Notes: generated by a model from the letters alone, not told the origin. 64,000 nucleotides of DNA from Microbispora sp. H13382 (GCF_014161445.1 NZ_JABBXA010000012.1:62001-126000); one strand, 5' to 3'. Positions 24,614 to 35,099 are shown, counted from the first letter of the stretch. Program-made: numbers and translations.

Positions 24614-25525
24614 ATGCCCGGCGCCAGCGGCCTGACCGCCCAGCCTCCGGAGTCCGCGACCTGGCTGGTCCACGTCGACCGGACCATGTGGGTGGCCGGC
24701 GTGCGCGGCCTGATGCTGCAGGCCCTGCATCCGCTGGCGATGCGGGGCGTGTGGCAGAACTCCAACTTCCGGGAGGACCCCTTCGGGAGGCTGCGCCGTA
24801 CGGCGGACTTCGTGGGCCGGGTGACGTACGGCAGCCCCGAGGAGGCCGAGGAGATCGGCAGGCGGGTGCGCGCGATCCACCGGGCGTTGCGCATCCGCGA
24901 TCCCGACACGGGCCGGACCCACCGCGTGGACGATCCCGAACTGCTGCTGTGGGTCCACTGCGCGGAGGTCATGTCCTACCTGGAGGTCGTCCGCCGCGCG
25001 GGCGCCCGGATCACCGACCGGCAGGCCGACCAGTACCTCGCCGAGCAGCGCGACAGCGCCGCATACGTCGGGCTCCACGCCGAGGACGTGCCCGGTTCGG
25101 TCAGTGAGATGGACGAGTATTTCGCGCGGATGCGGCCGGTCCTGCGGGTCATCCCCGAGTCGGCCGCCGCCGTGCGGTTCCTGCTCTGGCCGCGCCTGCC
25201 GGGCGACATGCGCTTCCTGTCCCCGGCCAAGCCGGTCTACTTCCCGTTCGGGGCGCTGTGCTACTACACGCTGCCCGACTGGGCCCGCAGGATGTACGGC
25301 GTGCTGCCCGAGGTGCCGCAGATCACGGTCACGGCGGCGTTGCGGGCCTTCCGGCTGACCATGAACACGATCCCCGACTTCGTCCACCAGCAGGTGCTGG
25401 ACGAGCGCACCAGGGCCATGCTGCGGGCCTCGCGGGAGCGCCTGGGCGCCGCCGGATACGACGTGGGCAAGGGCCTCAGAGCCCTGGTCGACCCTCGCCG
25501 CCGTCCCCGCCGTACGACGGGCTGA
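24614..25525 (+). CDS. MpaB-like oxygenase (DUF2236 family)
   Basis: The 303-residue protein matches the DUF2236/latex-clearing-protein-like family of b-type haem oxygenases. It has the family features RTMWVAGVRGLMLQALHPLAM, RRTADFVGRVTYGS and a conserved Arg/His core (LLLWVHCAEVMSYLEV), with a C-terminal TIPDFVHQQVLDERTRAMLR. Family members bind haem and attack polyisoprene or ergot precursors; this one has no signal peptide, so it is cytoplasmic. Its 3' end overlaps the convergent nuclease gene by 50 bp. Confidence 0.85.
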   Translation: MPGASGLTAQPPESATWLVHVDRTMWVAGVRGLMLQALHPLAMRGVWQNSNFREDPFGRLRRTADFVGRVTYGSPEEAEEIGRRVRAIHRALRIRDPDTGRTHRVDDPELLLWVHCAEVMSYLEVVRRAGARITDRQADQYLAEQRDSAAYVGLHAEDVPGSVSEMDEYFARMRPVLRVIPESAAAVRFLLWPRLPGDMRFLSPAKPVYFPFGALCYYTLPDWARRMYGVLPEVPQITVTAALRAFRLTMNTIPDFVHQQVLDERTRAMLRASRERLGAAGYDVGKGLRALVDPRRRPRRTTG

Positions 25526-26414
25526 GGCCGGGCGAGCCGGGCGTCTCCGGCAGGCCGTCCCAGGGGAGCTTGTCGGGGGAGGCGGCCCGCCCCTCGGGGC
25601 AGTGGCGGCGGAAGTCGCACCAGGAGCAGATGGGGCCCGGTTCGGGCGGGAACAGCCGGTCGACCTCGGGCGGCACCTCGACCGCCCCGGCGCGGTCCTC
25701 CCGCCTCGGGGCCCATGCGCGGTAGGCGTCGTCGGCGTCGGCCGCCTCCGTCGCGATGTCCTCGGCCCTGCTTAGGTGGCGGGCGAGCGTTTCCTCGCTG
25801 TGCTCCCACTCCGCGACCGTCCCACTGGGCAGGTGGTGTAACTCCACCCGGCGGCAGGCCCGGCGCATCATGCGGGACGAGGCGATCGCGTAGACGGCGA
25901 GCGCGATCGAGGAACGGGCGTCGTCCGAGGTCGGCGGGCGGCGGCCGGTCTTGTAGTCGACCACGACCAGTTCGTCCCCGCGCCGGTCGAGCCGGTCCAC
26001 CCGGCCCGAGACGGCGATCACCGACGTGCGCGTGGCGACGGTGCGCTCGACGCCCACCGGCTCGTCGCCGGGATCGAGCGTGGCGACGTAGGAGGAGACC
26101 ATCGCGCGGGCGCGGTCACGCCACGTGGCCGACTGCTCCTCGTCCCTGAACCCCTCGCGGATCCAGCCGTTGGTGAGCAGCACGGCCGCCATGACCGGCG
26201 TACGCCGGTCGTACGGCTCCCGCCACCAGGCGGCCAGCGCGTTGTGGACGGAGGCCCCCACGCTGTTGTGCGCCCATGGGGGCCCCTTCTGCGGAGCGGG
26301 CCGGTCGAGGTAGGTGAAGCGGTAGCGACGCCGGCAGTCGAGCCAGGTGTTCAGGCGCGACGGAGTGCAGGTGTAGAGCCGCCTCGGCATGCCGTCGAGG
26401 CCGAGCTGCTCCAC
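25476..26414 (-). CDS. RecB-like PD-(D/E)XK nuclease
   Basis: The 312-residue protein carries the RecB nuclease core: early Cys in TWLDCRRRYRFTYLDRP, helix motif GASVHNALAAWW, the catalytic pair GRVDRLDRRGDELVVVDYKTGR (Asp...D-x-K) and a C-terminal CSWCDFRRHCPEG. The four Cys match those that bind a 4Fe-4S cluster in AddB/Cas4-like nucleases. No helicase domain is attached, so it is a stand-alone exonuclease. It lies 4 bp downstream of the MBL-fold gene, suggesting an operon. Confidence 0.9.
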   Translation of the reverse strand: MEQLGLDGMPRRLYTCTPSRLNTWLDCRRRYRFTYLDRPAPQKGPPWAHNSVGASVHNALAAWWREPYDRRTPVMAAVLLTNGWIREGFRDEEQSATWRDRARAMVSSYVATLDPGDEPVGVERTVATRTSVIAVSGRVDRLDRRGDELVVVDYKTGRRPPTSDDARSSIALAVYAIASSRMMRRACRRVELHHLPSGTVAEWEHSEETLARHLSRAEDIATEAADADDAYRAWAPRREDRAGAVEVPPEVDRLFPPEPGPICSWCDFRRHCPEGRAASPDKLPWDGLPETPGSPGLSPSYGGDGGEGRPGL

Positions 26415-26418
26415 GGCC

Positions 26419-27129
26419 CTACTCGTCGAGGTTCAGCTTGATGCCGGACGCCCGGGTGCCGTCCACGAGCGGCGGCTCCGGGTCGGCCTCCTGGGCGCCG
26501 GTCAGCGACCCCGACAGCCAGCGGTCGAACTCGGGCTCCAGGTCGCCGATCCTGCCCTCCTCGCCGTGCGCGGGCAGCACCCTCGTCTCGTGCGGAAGCG
26601 TGAACAGCCGCTCGCCGATCGAGGTGAGCTGGTCGGCGAGCGCGGGGTACTCCCCGCCGAGCTTGCCGGGGCCGTCCATCAGCAGGGTCTTGCCGGTGAA
26701 GACCGCGCCGAGGCCCTCGCAGTAGAGCGAGACGCCGCCCGGCGTGACCCCCGGCGTGGAGAGCACTTCCAGCTCGACGTCGGCCACGGAGAACAGCCCC
26801 TCGTCCTCCATCTCGATGTCGGGCCAGGTCTCCTCCCAGGTCTGCCGCCACAGGCGCTTGTCCTTGGCGTGCACGGCGATCACGGCCTCGTCCCTGGCCG
26901 CCACCTCGATCGCGGCGCCCACGTGGTCGGGCAGGCCGTGGGTGCAGATGACGGCGAGGACCTCGCGCTCGCCGACCTGCCCAAGGATCTTGTCGGCGTC
27001 CCGCGCCGGGTCGATGACGATCACCTCGTCGTCGTCACCCAGGATCCAGGTGTTGTTCTCGACCTTGTGCTCGTCGCCCTCGTAGTCCACCAGGCCCGAG
27101 GTCACCACTCGTTCGATGCGCGCTGTCAC
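26419..27129 (-). CDS. MBL-fold protein with degenerate metal site
   Basis: The 236-residue protein has the metallo-beta-lactamase/glyoxalase II fold ([23 protein letters not shown], then the metal motifs). The HxHxDH motif reads HGLPDH (64-69), losing the second His. The next ligand His is Val128 (TPGVTPGG), and the bridging Asp is Lys147 (FTGKTLL for FTGDTLF). The last His in LPAHGEE remains. With three of the usual ligands gone, hydrolase activity with a dinuclear centre is unlikely. It starts at GTG 27129. The intact fold and operon position argue it is functional in another way. Confidence 0.85.
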   Translation of the reverse strand: MTARIERVVTSGLVDYEGDEHKVENNTWILGDDDEVIVIDPARDADKILGQVGEREVLAVICTHGLPDHVGAAIEVAARDEAVIAVHAKDKRLWRQTWEETWPDIEMEDEGLFSVADVELEVLSTPGVTPGGVSLYCEGLGAVFTGKTLLMDGPGKLGGEYPALADQLTSIGERLFTLPHETRVLPAHGEEGRIGDLEPEFDRWLSGSLTGAQEADPEPPLVDGTRASGIKLNLDE

Positions 27130-27143
27130 GGCTCAGAACCTTA

Positions 27144-27788
27144 CTATCCCTCTCCGTCCAGACGCGGCGAGAAGGCACCGAAGGGCAGGTCGAGCGCCTG
27201 GTCCTGGTCCCGCAGATCGCGCAGCGACAGGTTGGCCAGCGCGATGAAGCAGCCGGCCTCGACGGGCCAGGCGACCGTCCACAGCCAGTTGCCGAGAGCC
27301 TCGCCCACGTAGACGGCCCGGTCCCCCGGCACCTCCCGCCCCGCGCACCACAGCGCCGTGGGGTGGCCACGTGCGTCGACCTTGGCGTGCGGCGGCCCGG
27401 CGTCGAACCCCGCTCCCGGATCCGGGCCCGGCAGCCCGGCGTACGCGGCCCCGAGACCGATGCCCGGCTCTTCCGCGATGAGCAGCATGTCGGCGGGGCC
27501 GTGCGTGACCGACGGGCCGGCGAGGGCGACGACGCTGGCCCTGACACCGGTGCGCTCGTCACCCACCTCGGCGAAGCCCGTCACCAGCCATCCGGAGGGG
27601 AGCGGCCACGGGAGCCAGACGGGCACCCTGGCCGTTACGCAGAGGGCCTCCAGCGCGGCCTGCGAGGGCCGCCGGGGCGGCTGGAAGGGCAGGACGTCCC
27701 CATGGGCGTCGCAACGCCAGGAACTCGACCAGACATTCGGTTCATGCAGCGGCCCGAAGCACCGCGGACAAGTTGGCGCGGTTCTCAC
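27144..27788 (-). CDS. DUF6758-like actinobacterial protein
   Basis: The 214-residue protein starts with a zinc-ribbon-like pair ([11 protein letters not shown]...WRCDAHG) and continues as a beta-rich domain with [16 protein letters not shown] and [23 protein letters not shown]. It resembles actinobacterial proteins filed as DUF6758; I recall no experimentally shown function. It starts at GTG 27788. It precedes the MBL-fold and nuclease genes on the same strand with a gap of 14 bp, so all three may be one operon. Family naming is of moderate certainty. Confidence 0.7.
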   Translation of the reverse strand: MRTAPTCPRCFGPLHEPNVWSSSWRCDAHGDVLPFQPPRRPSQAALEALCVTARVPVWLPWPLPSGWLVTGFAEVGDERTGVRASVVALAGPSVTHGPADMLLIAEEPGIGLGAAYAGLPGPDPGAGFDAGPPHAKVDARGHPTALWCAGREVPGDRAVYVGEALGNWLWTVAWPVEAGCFIALANLSLRDLRDQDQALDLPFGAFSPRLDGEG

Positions 27789-27860
27789 AAATATTCACGG
27801 TGCGTCCGTGGTGTCCGTACGTCAAGAGTCTGCCCGTTATCTAGTCGTAATCTTGGTGAT

Positions 27861-28268
27861 GTGCGGTGTATCAGATGTGTGGGCGCGATCGTCGCCGACG
27901 CCGAGGGACGGCTCCTGCTCGTGCGGCGGGGCCGCCCTCCCGGCGAGGGGCTGTGGTCCCTGCCCGGCGGCAGGGTCGAGCCCGGCGAGACCGACGAGCA
28001 GGCACTGCGCCGTGAGCTGCGCGAGGAGACCGGCCTCGACGTCACCGTCGTACGGCTCGCCGGGACCGTGCTGCGGCCCGCCCCCGGCGGCGCGACCTAC
28101 GAGATCCACGACTACGTCGCGACGGCCTCGGGCGTGCCGGTGGCCGGGGACGACGCCGCCGACGCCCGCTGGTGCGCGCCGTCCGACCTGGCACGGCTCC
28201 CGCTGACCGACGGCCTCGCCGACGCCCTCGCCGGATGGGGAATCATCCCCGGGGTCATCGTTCCGTGA
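27861..28268 (+). CDS. Nudix hydrolase
   Basis: The 135-residue protein has the complete Nudix box [25 protein letters not shown] (given here as G5xE7xREUxEExGU), within a fold starting [19 protein letters not shown]. It hydrolyses a nucleoside diphosphate-X bond; the substrate is unknown. I chose GTG 27861 because the conserved domain begins right after it. The CxxC near the N-terminus (VRCIRCVG) is unusual. Its 3' end overlaps the convergent BNR-repeat gene by 14 bp. Confidence 0.88.
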   Translation: MRCIRCVGAIVADAEGRLLLVRRGRPPGEGLWSLPGGRVEPGETDEQALRRELREETGLDVTVVRLAGTVLRPAPGGATYEIHDYVATASGVPVAGDDAADARWCAPSDLARLPLTDGLADALAGWGIIPGVIVP

Positions 28269-31200
28269 CCGTGCTGCGCCAGATCGTCAGATGGTCGTCG
28301 GCGTGGCCGGCCGACCTGCCGACGGCCACGACCCGGCTGCCGGAGACCGCCACCGCCCCGAGCCACTGCGCCCCCTGGCCGCCGAGACCGTCCTGGGTGA
28401 GCGCCTGGCGCGACCAGTCCACCCCGTCCGCGGAGACCCAGGCCGCGCTGTCGCCCTCGCCGCCCTCCGCGGACGACCGGTGCGACCCGACGGCGACGAG
28501 TCCCCGCCCGGTCGCGGTCACGTCGAGGACCGAGGCGGCGGCGTCGGCGGGCAGCGTGCCGTACTTCCACTCGGCGCCGTCGTCGGTGGACAGCGCCGAG
28601 AACGGGCGGGGGCCGTCCTCGGTCATCGCGGTGCCCACGACCACCATGCCCGCCTCGGTCGCGACCACGTGGCGCAGCCCGGCCGAGGTGGCGTCCGGCG
28701 GCAGGACCCGGCCCCGGGCGTTCCAATTGAGGCCGTCGGAGGAGACCCAGACCACTCCCGTCTCCCGGTCGGCGGTGCCCGACCCGCCGACGGCCATGAA
28801 CCCGTGGGGGGTCGCCGTGACGTCGTACAGGCGCACACCGGCCCCACCGGCCGGCATGCTGCCCGGCGAGGAGCGGGTGAAGCGCTTGAGGTCGGGGCTG
28901 AACCACAGGGCGGGCAGCGTTCCCGTGGCCGAGCGGTCCTCCCCCGCGAGGACGTAGCCCTTCGGCCCGGCGGCCGCCACACCCGGCGCGAGCAGGAAGT
29001 GGCCCGCGGGCACCTCGATCGCCGGACCGGGCCGCCAGTTCCTCCCGTCGGCCGAGGTGACGACCAGCGGGCGGGTCACCGCCGGGTCGGTCGTCGTGCT
29101 GCCGACGGCGAGCCATCCCCTGGGGCCGTGCGCGACGCCGCTGAGGGCCTGGCGTCCCGGTCCGCCCAGCAGGTCGGGGAACGCCGCGTCCTTCCAGTTG
29201 GCGCCGTTGTTGCCGCTCGTCCAGATCGCGGCGTCGCCGTTGGCCGAGCCCACGGCGACGAACGTGCCGCCGGCGGCGGCGAGGTCCGCGGTGTCCCTGG
29301 CGAGCCGGTTGAGCCCGGCGATCTCCCTGAGCGGCACGCCGCGCGCCGCCTCGCCCTTTTTCGCGGTGATCAGCACGGGAAGGTTCTCCACGTCGCCGGG
29401 CCCGCGCTTGTCTCCGCCCGCCACGAGCACGCCCGCGTCGGTGACGGCCAGCCCGCGCAGGGTGCCCGGGATGCCGCCGAGATCGGCGCTCCTGGTCCAC
29501 TCGCGGCCGTCGCGGCTGGTGTAGACGGCGTACCGTTCCCAGGCCGACTCGGCGACCGCCGCGATCCCCGCCGCCGACGCGGCCAGGCCCCGCACGCCGG
29601 TCCCCTCCGCGCCGAGCGGCCCTATCGTGCCGCACTGGGTCCAGTCGGCGCCCTCGGGCGAGCAGTAGACCCGCACCTCGCCGCCGTCCGACTTCTGCCG
29701 GGTGGGCACGAGCACGAAGCCCTTCGCGGTGACGGCCAGCGCGCCGGGCTCGGGCCGTACGTCCGCCAGGGCCGCGGCCGTACGCAGCCAGGTGCGCCCG
29801 CCGTCGTCGGAGCGCAGGACGACCGAGACCGAGTCGCCCGACCCCGGGTCGGCGAGCGCCACCACGCGGTCGCCCCGGGCGGCCACCGCCCGCATCGCGC
29901 GGACCTTGTCGGGGGTGCCGATCTGGTCGGTGTCCACCCTCGTCCAGCCGACGCCGTCGGGTGACACCCAGGCGACCGGGCCCGCCGTGCCGTCCCGCAG
30001 GGTCGTGGCGCCCACGGCCAGGAAGCCGGTCGCGGTCCGCGCCACGTCGGTGATCCTGTCCTGGCTCCAGAACGCGGTCAGCCGCGCGGGGTCCACCGCC
30101 GTCCAGGACCGGCCGTCGGAGGAGACCCACATGCCGCGCGCGGCCGGGCCCGCCGAGCCGGGCGCGTCGGTCCCGACCGCGAGCCAGCGGCCGTCGCCAC
30201 CCGCGACCCTGCCGACCGCCCCGGGCTCGGACTCGTACCCCGGGGCGTCGGCGACCCGGCCCGTCTGCCAGTGCGCGCCGCCGTCGGCGGACACGAGGAA
30301 CAACGGCCGGGTGAGCGGGCTCGTCGTGTCGCTGCCCGCCGCCACCACCGTCGTGCCCGCCGCCGCGAAGGCGTTGAGCACCTGGCTGGAGCCGTTGCCC
30401 GGCAGCCCGGGCGCCGCGAACGCCGCGTCGCCCGACTGGCCGTCGCCCGCCGCGAGGCGCAGTCCCGCCGTTGACGGGCCGCCGGCCCATTTGACGACGG
30501 CCACGCCCAGCACGGCGGCGGCGACGAGGACCACGGCGATCACCGCGGGAGCGACCAGCCGGGGTAGGCGCGGCGGGAACCGCCGGACCGGCAGCACCCG
30601 TCTGTGGCGGCGCCCGCCGCCCGCCCGGGGCGGGCCGACGGCCACGAGCGTGTCGGGACGCGCCGGACGGCCTCCCGGCGGGCGCCCGATGCGCTCGACC
30701 GGCTCAGGCGGCGTGTGCGTCCACACGTGCTCCCCCCGCCCACCGGGGTCCTCCTCGCGCAGCGGCCCCGACGGCGGGGTGTCGATCTCGGGGGCGCCCG
30801 GCCCGTCGGGGTTCTCGCGCGGGATCTGGGCGCGCCGCCGCCGTGGCGGCCCAGAGGCGACCAGCTTGTCCGGCCGGTTCACGATGCGGCGTCCCCGGCC
30901 CTCCTGGCCGGAGGACGCCGCCTCCCCCGCCGACCCGGCACCCTCGCCGTGCCGGGGCGCGGGGGAACCCGCGGGACCGGGCGGACCCGTCGCGCCCGCG
31001 CCGCCGGGCCTAGCGCGGTCCTCGGAGCGGCTGTGGCGCGGTTCCCCGCCCTCGTAGGGCGCCGCGTACGGCCTGCGGCCCGTCCGGGGTCCGCGGTCGC
31101 GCGGCGCGTCCTGATCGGGGCGCGGCGCCCACGTCTCCGGCGCCGTGTCCGGGCTGCCGCCGCGTAAGTCCGGGTCGCCCGAGTCCGGGTCGCCCGCGTC

Positions 31201-31356
31201 ATCGGGCGCGTCGTCCGGCACGGGGGCGGCGAACGGAGGCAGCGCCCACGGGGACGGACCGGGCGGCCGGTGATGTAACTCCGGCGGGGGCGAGGGAGGG
31301 GTCGCCTGCTCGTCTGCGGCGCGCCGGCGGTCGCGCTCGTGGGGGCCCGAGGCCAC
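28255..31356 (-). CDS. large membrane-anchored BNR-repeat (beta-propeller-like) protein
   Basis: The 1033-residue protein has a Pro/Arg/Gly-rich disordered cytoplasmic region (about 1-265), one membrane segment ([21 protein letters not shown], about 268-290) and an exported region of about 740 residues. The latter contains some eleven S-x-D-G-x-x-W type repeats ([66 protein letters not shown] and others). These are sialidase/BNR (Asp-box) blades, enough for one and a half to two propellers. Catalytic sialidase residues are not obvious, so a binding or scaffold role is likely. Basic RRRRAQIP and similar motifs in the N-terminus could contact cytoplasmic partners. It starts at GTG 31356. Confidence 0.85.
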   Translation of the reverse strand: MASGPHERDRRRAADEQATPPSPPPELHHRPPGPSPWALPPFAAPVPDDAPDDAGDPDSGDPDLRGGSPDTAPETWAPRPDQDAPRDRGPRTGRRPYAAPYEGGEPRHSRSEDRARPGGAGATGPPGPAGSPAPRHGEGAGSAGEAASSGQEGRGRRIVNRPDKLVASGPPRRRRAQIPRENPDGPGAPEIDTPPSGPLREEDPGGRGEHVWTHTPPEPVERIGRPPGGRPARPDTLVAVGPPRAGGGRRHRRVLPVRRFPPRLPRLVAPAVIAVVLVAAAVLGVAVVKWAGGPSTAGLRLAAGDGQSGDAAFAAPGLPGNGSSQVLNAFAAAGTTVVAAGSDTTSPLTRPLFLVSADGGAHWQTGRVADAPGYESEPGAVGRVAGGDGRWLAVGTDAPGSAGPAARGMWVSSDGRSWTAVDPARLTAFWSQDRITDVARTATGFLAVGATTLRDGTAGPVAWVSPDGVGWTRVDTDQIGTPDKVRAMRAVAARGDRVVALADPGSGDSVSVVLRSDDGGRTWLRTAAALADVRPEPGALAVTAKGFVLVPTRQKSDGGEVRVYCSPEGADWTQCGTIGPLGAEGTGVRGLAASAAGIAAVAESAWERYAVYTSRDGREWTRSADLGGIPGTLRGLAVTDAGVLVAGGDKRGPGDVENLPVLITAKKGEAARGVPLREIAGLNRLARDTADLAAAGGTFVAVGSANGDAAIWTSGNNGANWKDAAFPDLLGGPGRQALSGVAHGPRGWLAVGSTTTDPAVTRPLVVTSADGRNWRPGPAIEVPAGHFLLAPGVAAAGPKGYVLAGEDRSATGTLPALWFSPDLKRFTRSSPGSMPAGGAGVRLYDVTATPHGFMAVGGSGTADRETGVVWVSSDGLNWNARGRVLPPDATSAGLRHVVATEAGMVVVGTAMTEDGPRPFSALSTDDGAEWKYGTLPADAAASVLDVTATGRGLVAVGSHRSSAEGGEGDSAAWVSADGVDWSRQALTQDGLGGQGAQWLGAVAVSGSRVVAVGRSAGHADDHLTIWRSTVTER

Positions 31357-31491
31357 GCTCAGTACCTCCTCCCCGGAGAGGTCGATCCGGACCGTTCCAC
31401 CTGTGGTACGGCAAAGCGATCACAGTGATACCCCATCACGGATCCAGAGCAACACGGGAAGAGCCCCGGGGCCATACCTCTCTAGTGAGAT

Positions 31492-32655
31492 TTATCGGGA
31501 GAGGGTCTGAATTGCCCACTTTCGGGCGATTATCAGCACGCCGACCCCGAAAACCGCGAACTGCACGGCCGATCCGATCAGCGCCTCCCAGGGCACCTCG
31601 CCCTGTTCCATCGCGCTGCCCATGTCCCCGGAGGCCGCGACGACTCCGAACGCCACGACGTTGTTGGTCACGTGCAGGGCGATCGGCGCCTCCAGCCCGC
31701 CCGTGCGGACCGCCAGCCACCCCATGAGCATGCCGAACGCGAAGACGTAGACGATCCCCCAGCCCGTGTAGCCGTGTGAGGCGGCGAAGGCCGCCGCGCC
31801 CACCAGGATCGCCGGCCACGGATTTCGCAGGTACGCCCCGAACCCCTGGATGATCCAGCCGCGGTAGGCGTACTCCTCGGCCGCCGACTGGAACGGCACC
31901 AGCAGCAGGATCACGACGATGGCCGGGAGGAACCGTTCCCAGCCCGCCCAGCGGAGTCCGGGATCCACCCCCGCGGACATCAGCGTCACGGCCTCGACGG
32001 CCTGCCCGAGCACGACCGCCACCAGCGCGACCAGCAGGCACACCCCCAGCCACCGCCACCGCAACCGCAGGGCCACCGACGACAGCGACCCCGGCGGTCG
32101 TCGCTGGAACAGCCACGCCGCGCCGAGCACCAGCGGCAGCAGCAGCGCGATGACCCCCAACTGGAACCCGAGGTCGACGACGGGATCGGCGAACAGCCGG
32201 GTTCCCGAGCGCACCATGGGCACCCCGGTGACCAGCGACACTATGAAGGCCACCAGGCCGGCGGCGATCGAGAGCGCCAGGAAGGCCACGATGATCGCGA
32301 GCGTGCCGGCGATCGGCCGCCACCAGCGGTGCGACGGCGTACGCGCCAGGCGGTCGTACCGGGTGCCGGGCGGGGGCGGGACGTCCCAGCGGGCACGCGG
32401 CGGCGGCCCCCACGGATAGGGACCGGGATAGGGGCCGGGATAGGGGCCGGGGTACGGCCCCGCATATGGCCCCGCATATGGCCCCGCATATGGCCACTGC
32501 GGCCGGGCCGCAGGGTGTGGCGGCGGCTGCGGCTGCGGCTGCGGCGGACCGGCCGGCCAGGCCGTCCCGCCGGCGTACGGTCCCGGCGCCAGATAGGGAC
32601 CGGGCAGTTGGGGCGGCCCGGCGGCCGGATCCGGGCCCGGCTGTGGTTCGTTCAT
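31492..32655 (-). CDS. CPBP family intramembrane metalloprotease
   Basis: The 387-residue protein has a Pro/Gly/Tyr-rich N-terminal tail (about 1-105), including tandem GPYAGPYAGPYPGPYPG-type repeats. Eight or so membrane helices follow. The CPBP (Abi) motif EEYAYRG (about 263) and later His residues (ASHGYTG, LHVTNN) are the catalytic metal site. Family members cleave within the membrane in prenyl-CAAX-like processing or bacteriocin self-protection. The repeats are also visible at DNA level (about 32420-32500). It starts at ATG 32655. Confidence 0.88.
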   Translation of the reverse strand: MNEPQPGPDPAAGPPQLPGPYLAPGPYAGGTAWPAGPPQPQPQPPPHPAARPQWPYAGPYAGPYAGPYPGPYPGPYPGPYPWGPPPRARWDVPPPPGTRYDRLARTPSHRWWRPIAGTLAIIVAFLALSIAAGLVAFIVSLVTGVPMVRSGTRLFADPVVDLGFQLGVIALLLPLVLGAAWLFQRRPPGSLSSVALRLRWRWLGVCLLVALVAVVLGQAVEAVTLMSAGVDPGLRWAGWERFLPAIVVILLLVPFQSAAEEYAYRGWIIQGFGAYLRNPWPAILVGAAAFAASHGYTGWGIVYVFAFGMLMGWLAVRTGGLEAPIALHVTNNVVAFGVVAASGDMGSAMEQGEVPWEALIGSAVQFAVFGVGVLIIARKWAIQTLSR

Positions 32656-32683
32656 ATGTCCATTCTTCGCGTACCGCGGCCGA

Positions 32684-33622
32684 TCAGCTGGGCGGGGTGA
32701 AGGAGCTGGAACGGGGAAGCCCGGCGGCGCGGCCCTTGGCCGCCACCACCAGGGCCATCTTCCGTGAGGCCTCGTCGATCATCTCGTCCCCCAGCATGAC
32801 GGCGCCCCGATTCTCGACCGTCGTGTAGTACTCGTACGCGTCGAGGATGAGCTCGGCGTGGTTGTAGTCCTCCTGGGACGGCGCGAACACCTCGTTGGCC
32901 GCCTCCACCTGCGACGGATGGAGCACCCACTTGCCGTCGAACCCCAGGGCGGCCGACCGCATCGCCACCCGGCGGAAGCCGTCCAGGTCGCGGATCTGGA
33001 GGTACGGCCCGTCGATCGCCTGGAGGCCGTGCGCGCGGGCGGCCATCAGGATGCGCATGAGGATGTAGTGGTAGGCGTCCCCCTCGCCGTATCCGGGGGG
33101 CTGCTCGCCCACGACCAGCGTCCTCATGCCGATCGAGGCCATGAAGTCGGCCGGGCCGAAGACCAGCGTCTCCAGCCGGGGCGAGGACGCGGCGATGTCG
33201 TCGGCGTTGACGAGCCCCCGGGCGTCCTCGATCTGCGCCTCGACGCCGATGCCGCCCTCGGGCAGGCCGGTGGCCCGCTCGATCTGGCCGAGGAGGGTGT
33301 CGAGCCAGACCACGTGGGAGGCGTCGGAGACCTTCGGCAGCATGACGCAGTCGAGCCGGTCGCCGGCGCCTTCGACGATCTCGATGACGTCCCGGTAGGT
33401 CCAGCGCGTGGTGAGGTCGTTGACCCGGACGACGACCGTCTTGCCCGTCCAGTCGCCCTCCCTGAGCGCGGCGACGACGTTGCGGCGCGCCTCGTCCTTG
33501 GCGCCGGGGGCGACGGAGTCCTCCAGGTCGAGGAAGACCTCGTCCGCGGCGAGGCCCTGGGCCTTCTCCAGGAAACGGGGGTTGCTGCCGGGCACCGCCA
33601 GGCACGAACGTCGAGCGCGCAT
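32684..33622 (-). CDS. HpcH/HpaI-type CoA-ester lyase (CitE/malyl-CoA lyase like)
   Basis: The 312-residue protein is of the citrate lyase beta/malyl-CoA lyase family: RSCLAVPGSNPRFLEKA, VFLDLEDSVAPGAKDEAR (metal Glu/Asp), VMLPKV, EAQIEDARGLVN and GKWVLHPSQVEAAN. It is a Mg-dependent TIM-barrel enzyme that cleaves or makes malyl-CoA or beta-methylmalyl-CoA; which one cannot be told by eye. It starts at ATG 33622 and is divergent from the small protein at 33658. Confidence 0.88.
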   Translation of the reverse strand: MRARRSCLAVPGSNPRFLEKAQGLAADEVFLDLEDSVAPGAKDEARRNVVAALREGDWTGKTVVVRVNDLTTRWTYRDVIEIVEGAGDRLDCVMLPKVSDASHVVWLDTLLGQIERATGLPEGGIGVEAQIEDARGLVNADDIAASSPRLETLVFGPADFMASIGMRTLVVGEQPPGYGEGDAYHYILMRILMAARAHGLQAIDGPYLQIRDLDGFRRVAMRSAALGFDGKWVLHPSQVEAANEVFAPSQEDYNHAELILDAYEYYTTVENRGAVMLGDEMIDEASRKMALVVAAKGRAAGLPRSSSFTPPS

Positions 33623-33657
33623 GGGCCAACGGTAGCGCGGTGAATAGGCTGTGCCTC

Positions 33658-34050
33658 ATGACCCTGGCGGTGATCGAAGAGGGCGCGAAGAAGTCCGGTG
33701 TGCTGTGGCTCGGCCTGCCGTCCGGGCCGCGGCTGGCCTGGCACGTGTGGCACGACGGGGCGCTCTACGTGGTGACCGGCGGCGAGGAGCGGTCCCTGCC
33801 CGGCCTGGCCGAGATCGCGGCCGAGCGCGGCGAGATCGAGGTCGTGCTGCGCAGCAAGGACAACGGCGCCGAGCTCGTCCGCTTCCCGGCCGTCGCCGAG
33901 GTGGTGGACCAGGCGGCCGCCCCCGAGGCGGTGGCCGCGCTGGCCAAGGAGCGCCTGAACGCCCGCGAGGCCGCCGGCCTGACCGCCCGCTGGGCCGAGC
34001 GGTCCACGGTCGTGCGGCTCACCCCCGCACCTGAGCCACCCAGCGCCTGA
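33658..34050 (+). CDS. conserved hypothetical protein, 130 aa
   Basis: This 130-residue protein (MTLAVIEEGAKKSGVLWLGL) has a beta-rich first half with paired Trp (LAWHVWHDGALYVVTGGEE) like a split-barrel flavin-binding fold. Its second half is helical (AAPEAVAALAKERLNAREAAG). I cannot name the family. I chose ATG 33658 over an upstream start at 33640. It is divergent from the CoA-ester lyase with a 35-bp gap. Confidence 0.7.
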   Translation: MTLAVIEEGAKKSGVLWLGLPSGPRLAWHVWHDGALYVVTGGEERSLPGLAEIAAERGEIEVVLRSKDNGAELVRFPAVAEVVDQAAAPEAVAALAKERLNAREAAGLTARWAERSTVVRLTPAPEPPSA

Positions 34051-34069
34051 ACCAGCCGGCGCCTGAGCC

Positions 34070-35014
34070 TCACACGCGTACGGTCTCCGTCACCTCGACG
34101 GCGTGGCGCTCCGAGCCGATCCGCACGGTCGCGGTCTGGGCCAGCAGGGCCCCGGCGAGCACGATCAGGCCCCCGGTGATCTGGGCGGTCCCCAGGCGCT
34201 CGCCGAGCAGCACCCAGGCGATCACCGCCCCCGCGATGACCTCCACCGACGCGACCGTCGCGCCGACCGCGGCCGACAGCCGCCGCACCGCGGTGACCCC
34301 CGTCGCGTACGCGACCACGGTGGCCACCACGACCAGCACCACGGCGGCCGCGGCGACCGGCACCGTGTGACCGGAGACCTCGACGGCGCGGGTGAACGCC
34401 GGCCAGTCGATGTTCCAGGGCCGGGAGAGCGGCAGCAGGACCACCGCCGAGCCGAGCATGCCCCAGCCGATCAGACCCAGTGTGTCCACGTCGTCCCCGA
34501 ACGAATCGCTCATCAGGAAATATCCGGCGCAGCAGGCGGCGGCGACCAGGGCGAGCAGCAGCCCGAGCGCGTCGAGGCGCAGCCCCTCCCAGACCTGCAC
34601 GACGATCGCCAGCCCGACGACCGCGATCAGCGCCCCCAGGTAGGCCGAGCGCGGCAGCCGTAGCCGCCGGACGAATCGCACCCACAGGACCACCATCACC
34701 GGAGAGGTGTACTCGATCAGCAGCGCCACACCGACCGGCAGCCGGGTGATGGCCACGAAGAACAGGGCCTGCACGGCCGCCACCGCGATCACGGCGTACG
34801 CGGCGAAGAACAGCAGGCGGTCGCGGGGAATGCGCAGCGCGTGCGGCCTGAAGACGGCCAGGACCGCCAGCAGGAGCACGCCGGCCCCCGCCATGCGGAC
34901 CCACACGGCCTCCAGCGGCGTGAGCCCCGCCGTGCCGAGGACCTTCGCCATCGGTCCCGAGAACCCGAAGCAGAAGGCCGAGACGCCCGCGATCGCCAGG
35001 CTGACAGCCCTCAT
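34070..35014 (-). CDS. EamA (DMT superfamily) transporter
   Basis: The 314-residue protein has ten membrane helices in two EamA repeats; the second repeat contains GATVASVEVIAGAVIAWVLLGERL, the usual DMT signature. It resembles RhtA-type exporters of amino acids such as threonine or homoserine. I chose ATG 35014 (MRAVSLAIAGVSAF); the frame runs further upstream but into the divergent MgtE-like gene. The region 35015-35099 is the likely divergent promoter. Confidence 0.88.
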   Translation of the reverse strand: MRAVSLAIAGVSAFCFGFSGPMAKVLGTAGLTPLEAVWVRMAGAGVLLLAVLAVFRPHALRIPRDRLLFFAAYAVIAVAAVQALFFVAITRLPVGVALLIEYTSPVMVVLWVRFVRRLRLPRSAYLGALIAVVGLAIVVQVWEGLRLDALGLLLALVAAACCAGYFLMSDSFGDDVDTLGLIGWGMLGSAVVLLPLSRPWNIDWPAFTRAVEVSGHTVPVAAAAVVLVVVATVVAYATGVTAVRRLSAAVGATVASVEVIAGAVIAWVLLGERLGTAQITGGLIVLAGALLAQTATVRIGSERHAVEVTETVRV

Positions 35015-35099
35015 CGTCACCTGCCCATGTAATGACCAATAAACGGCTTGGATCCTGTCATAACACCGAGCGGTGCGCATCCTTGCGTAACCTGACAGA

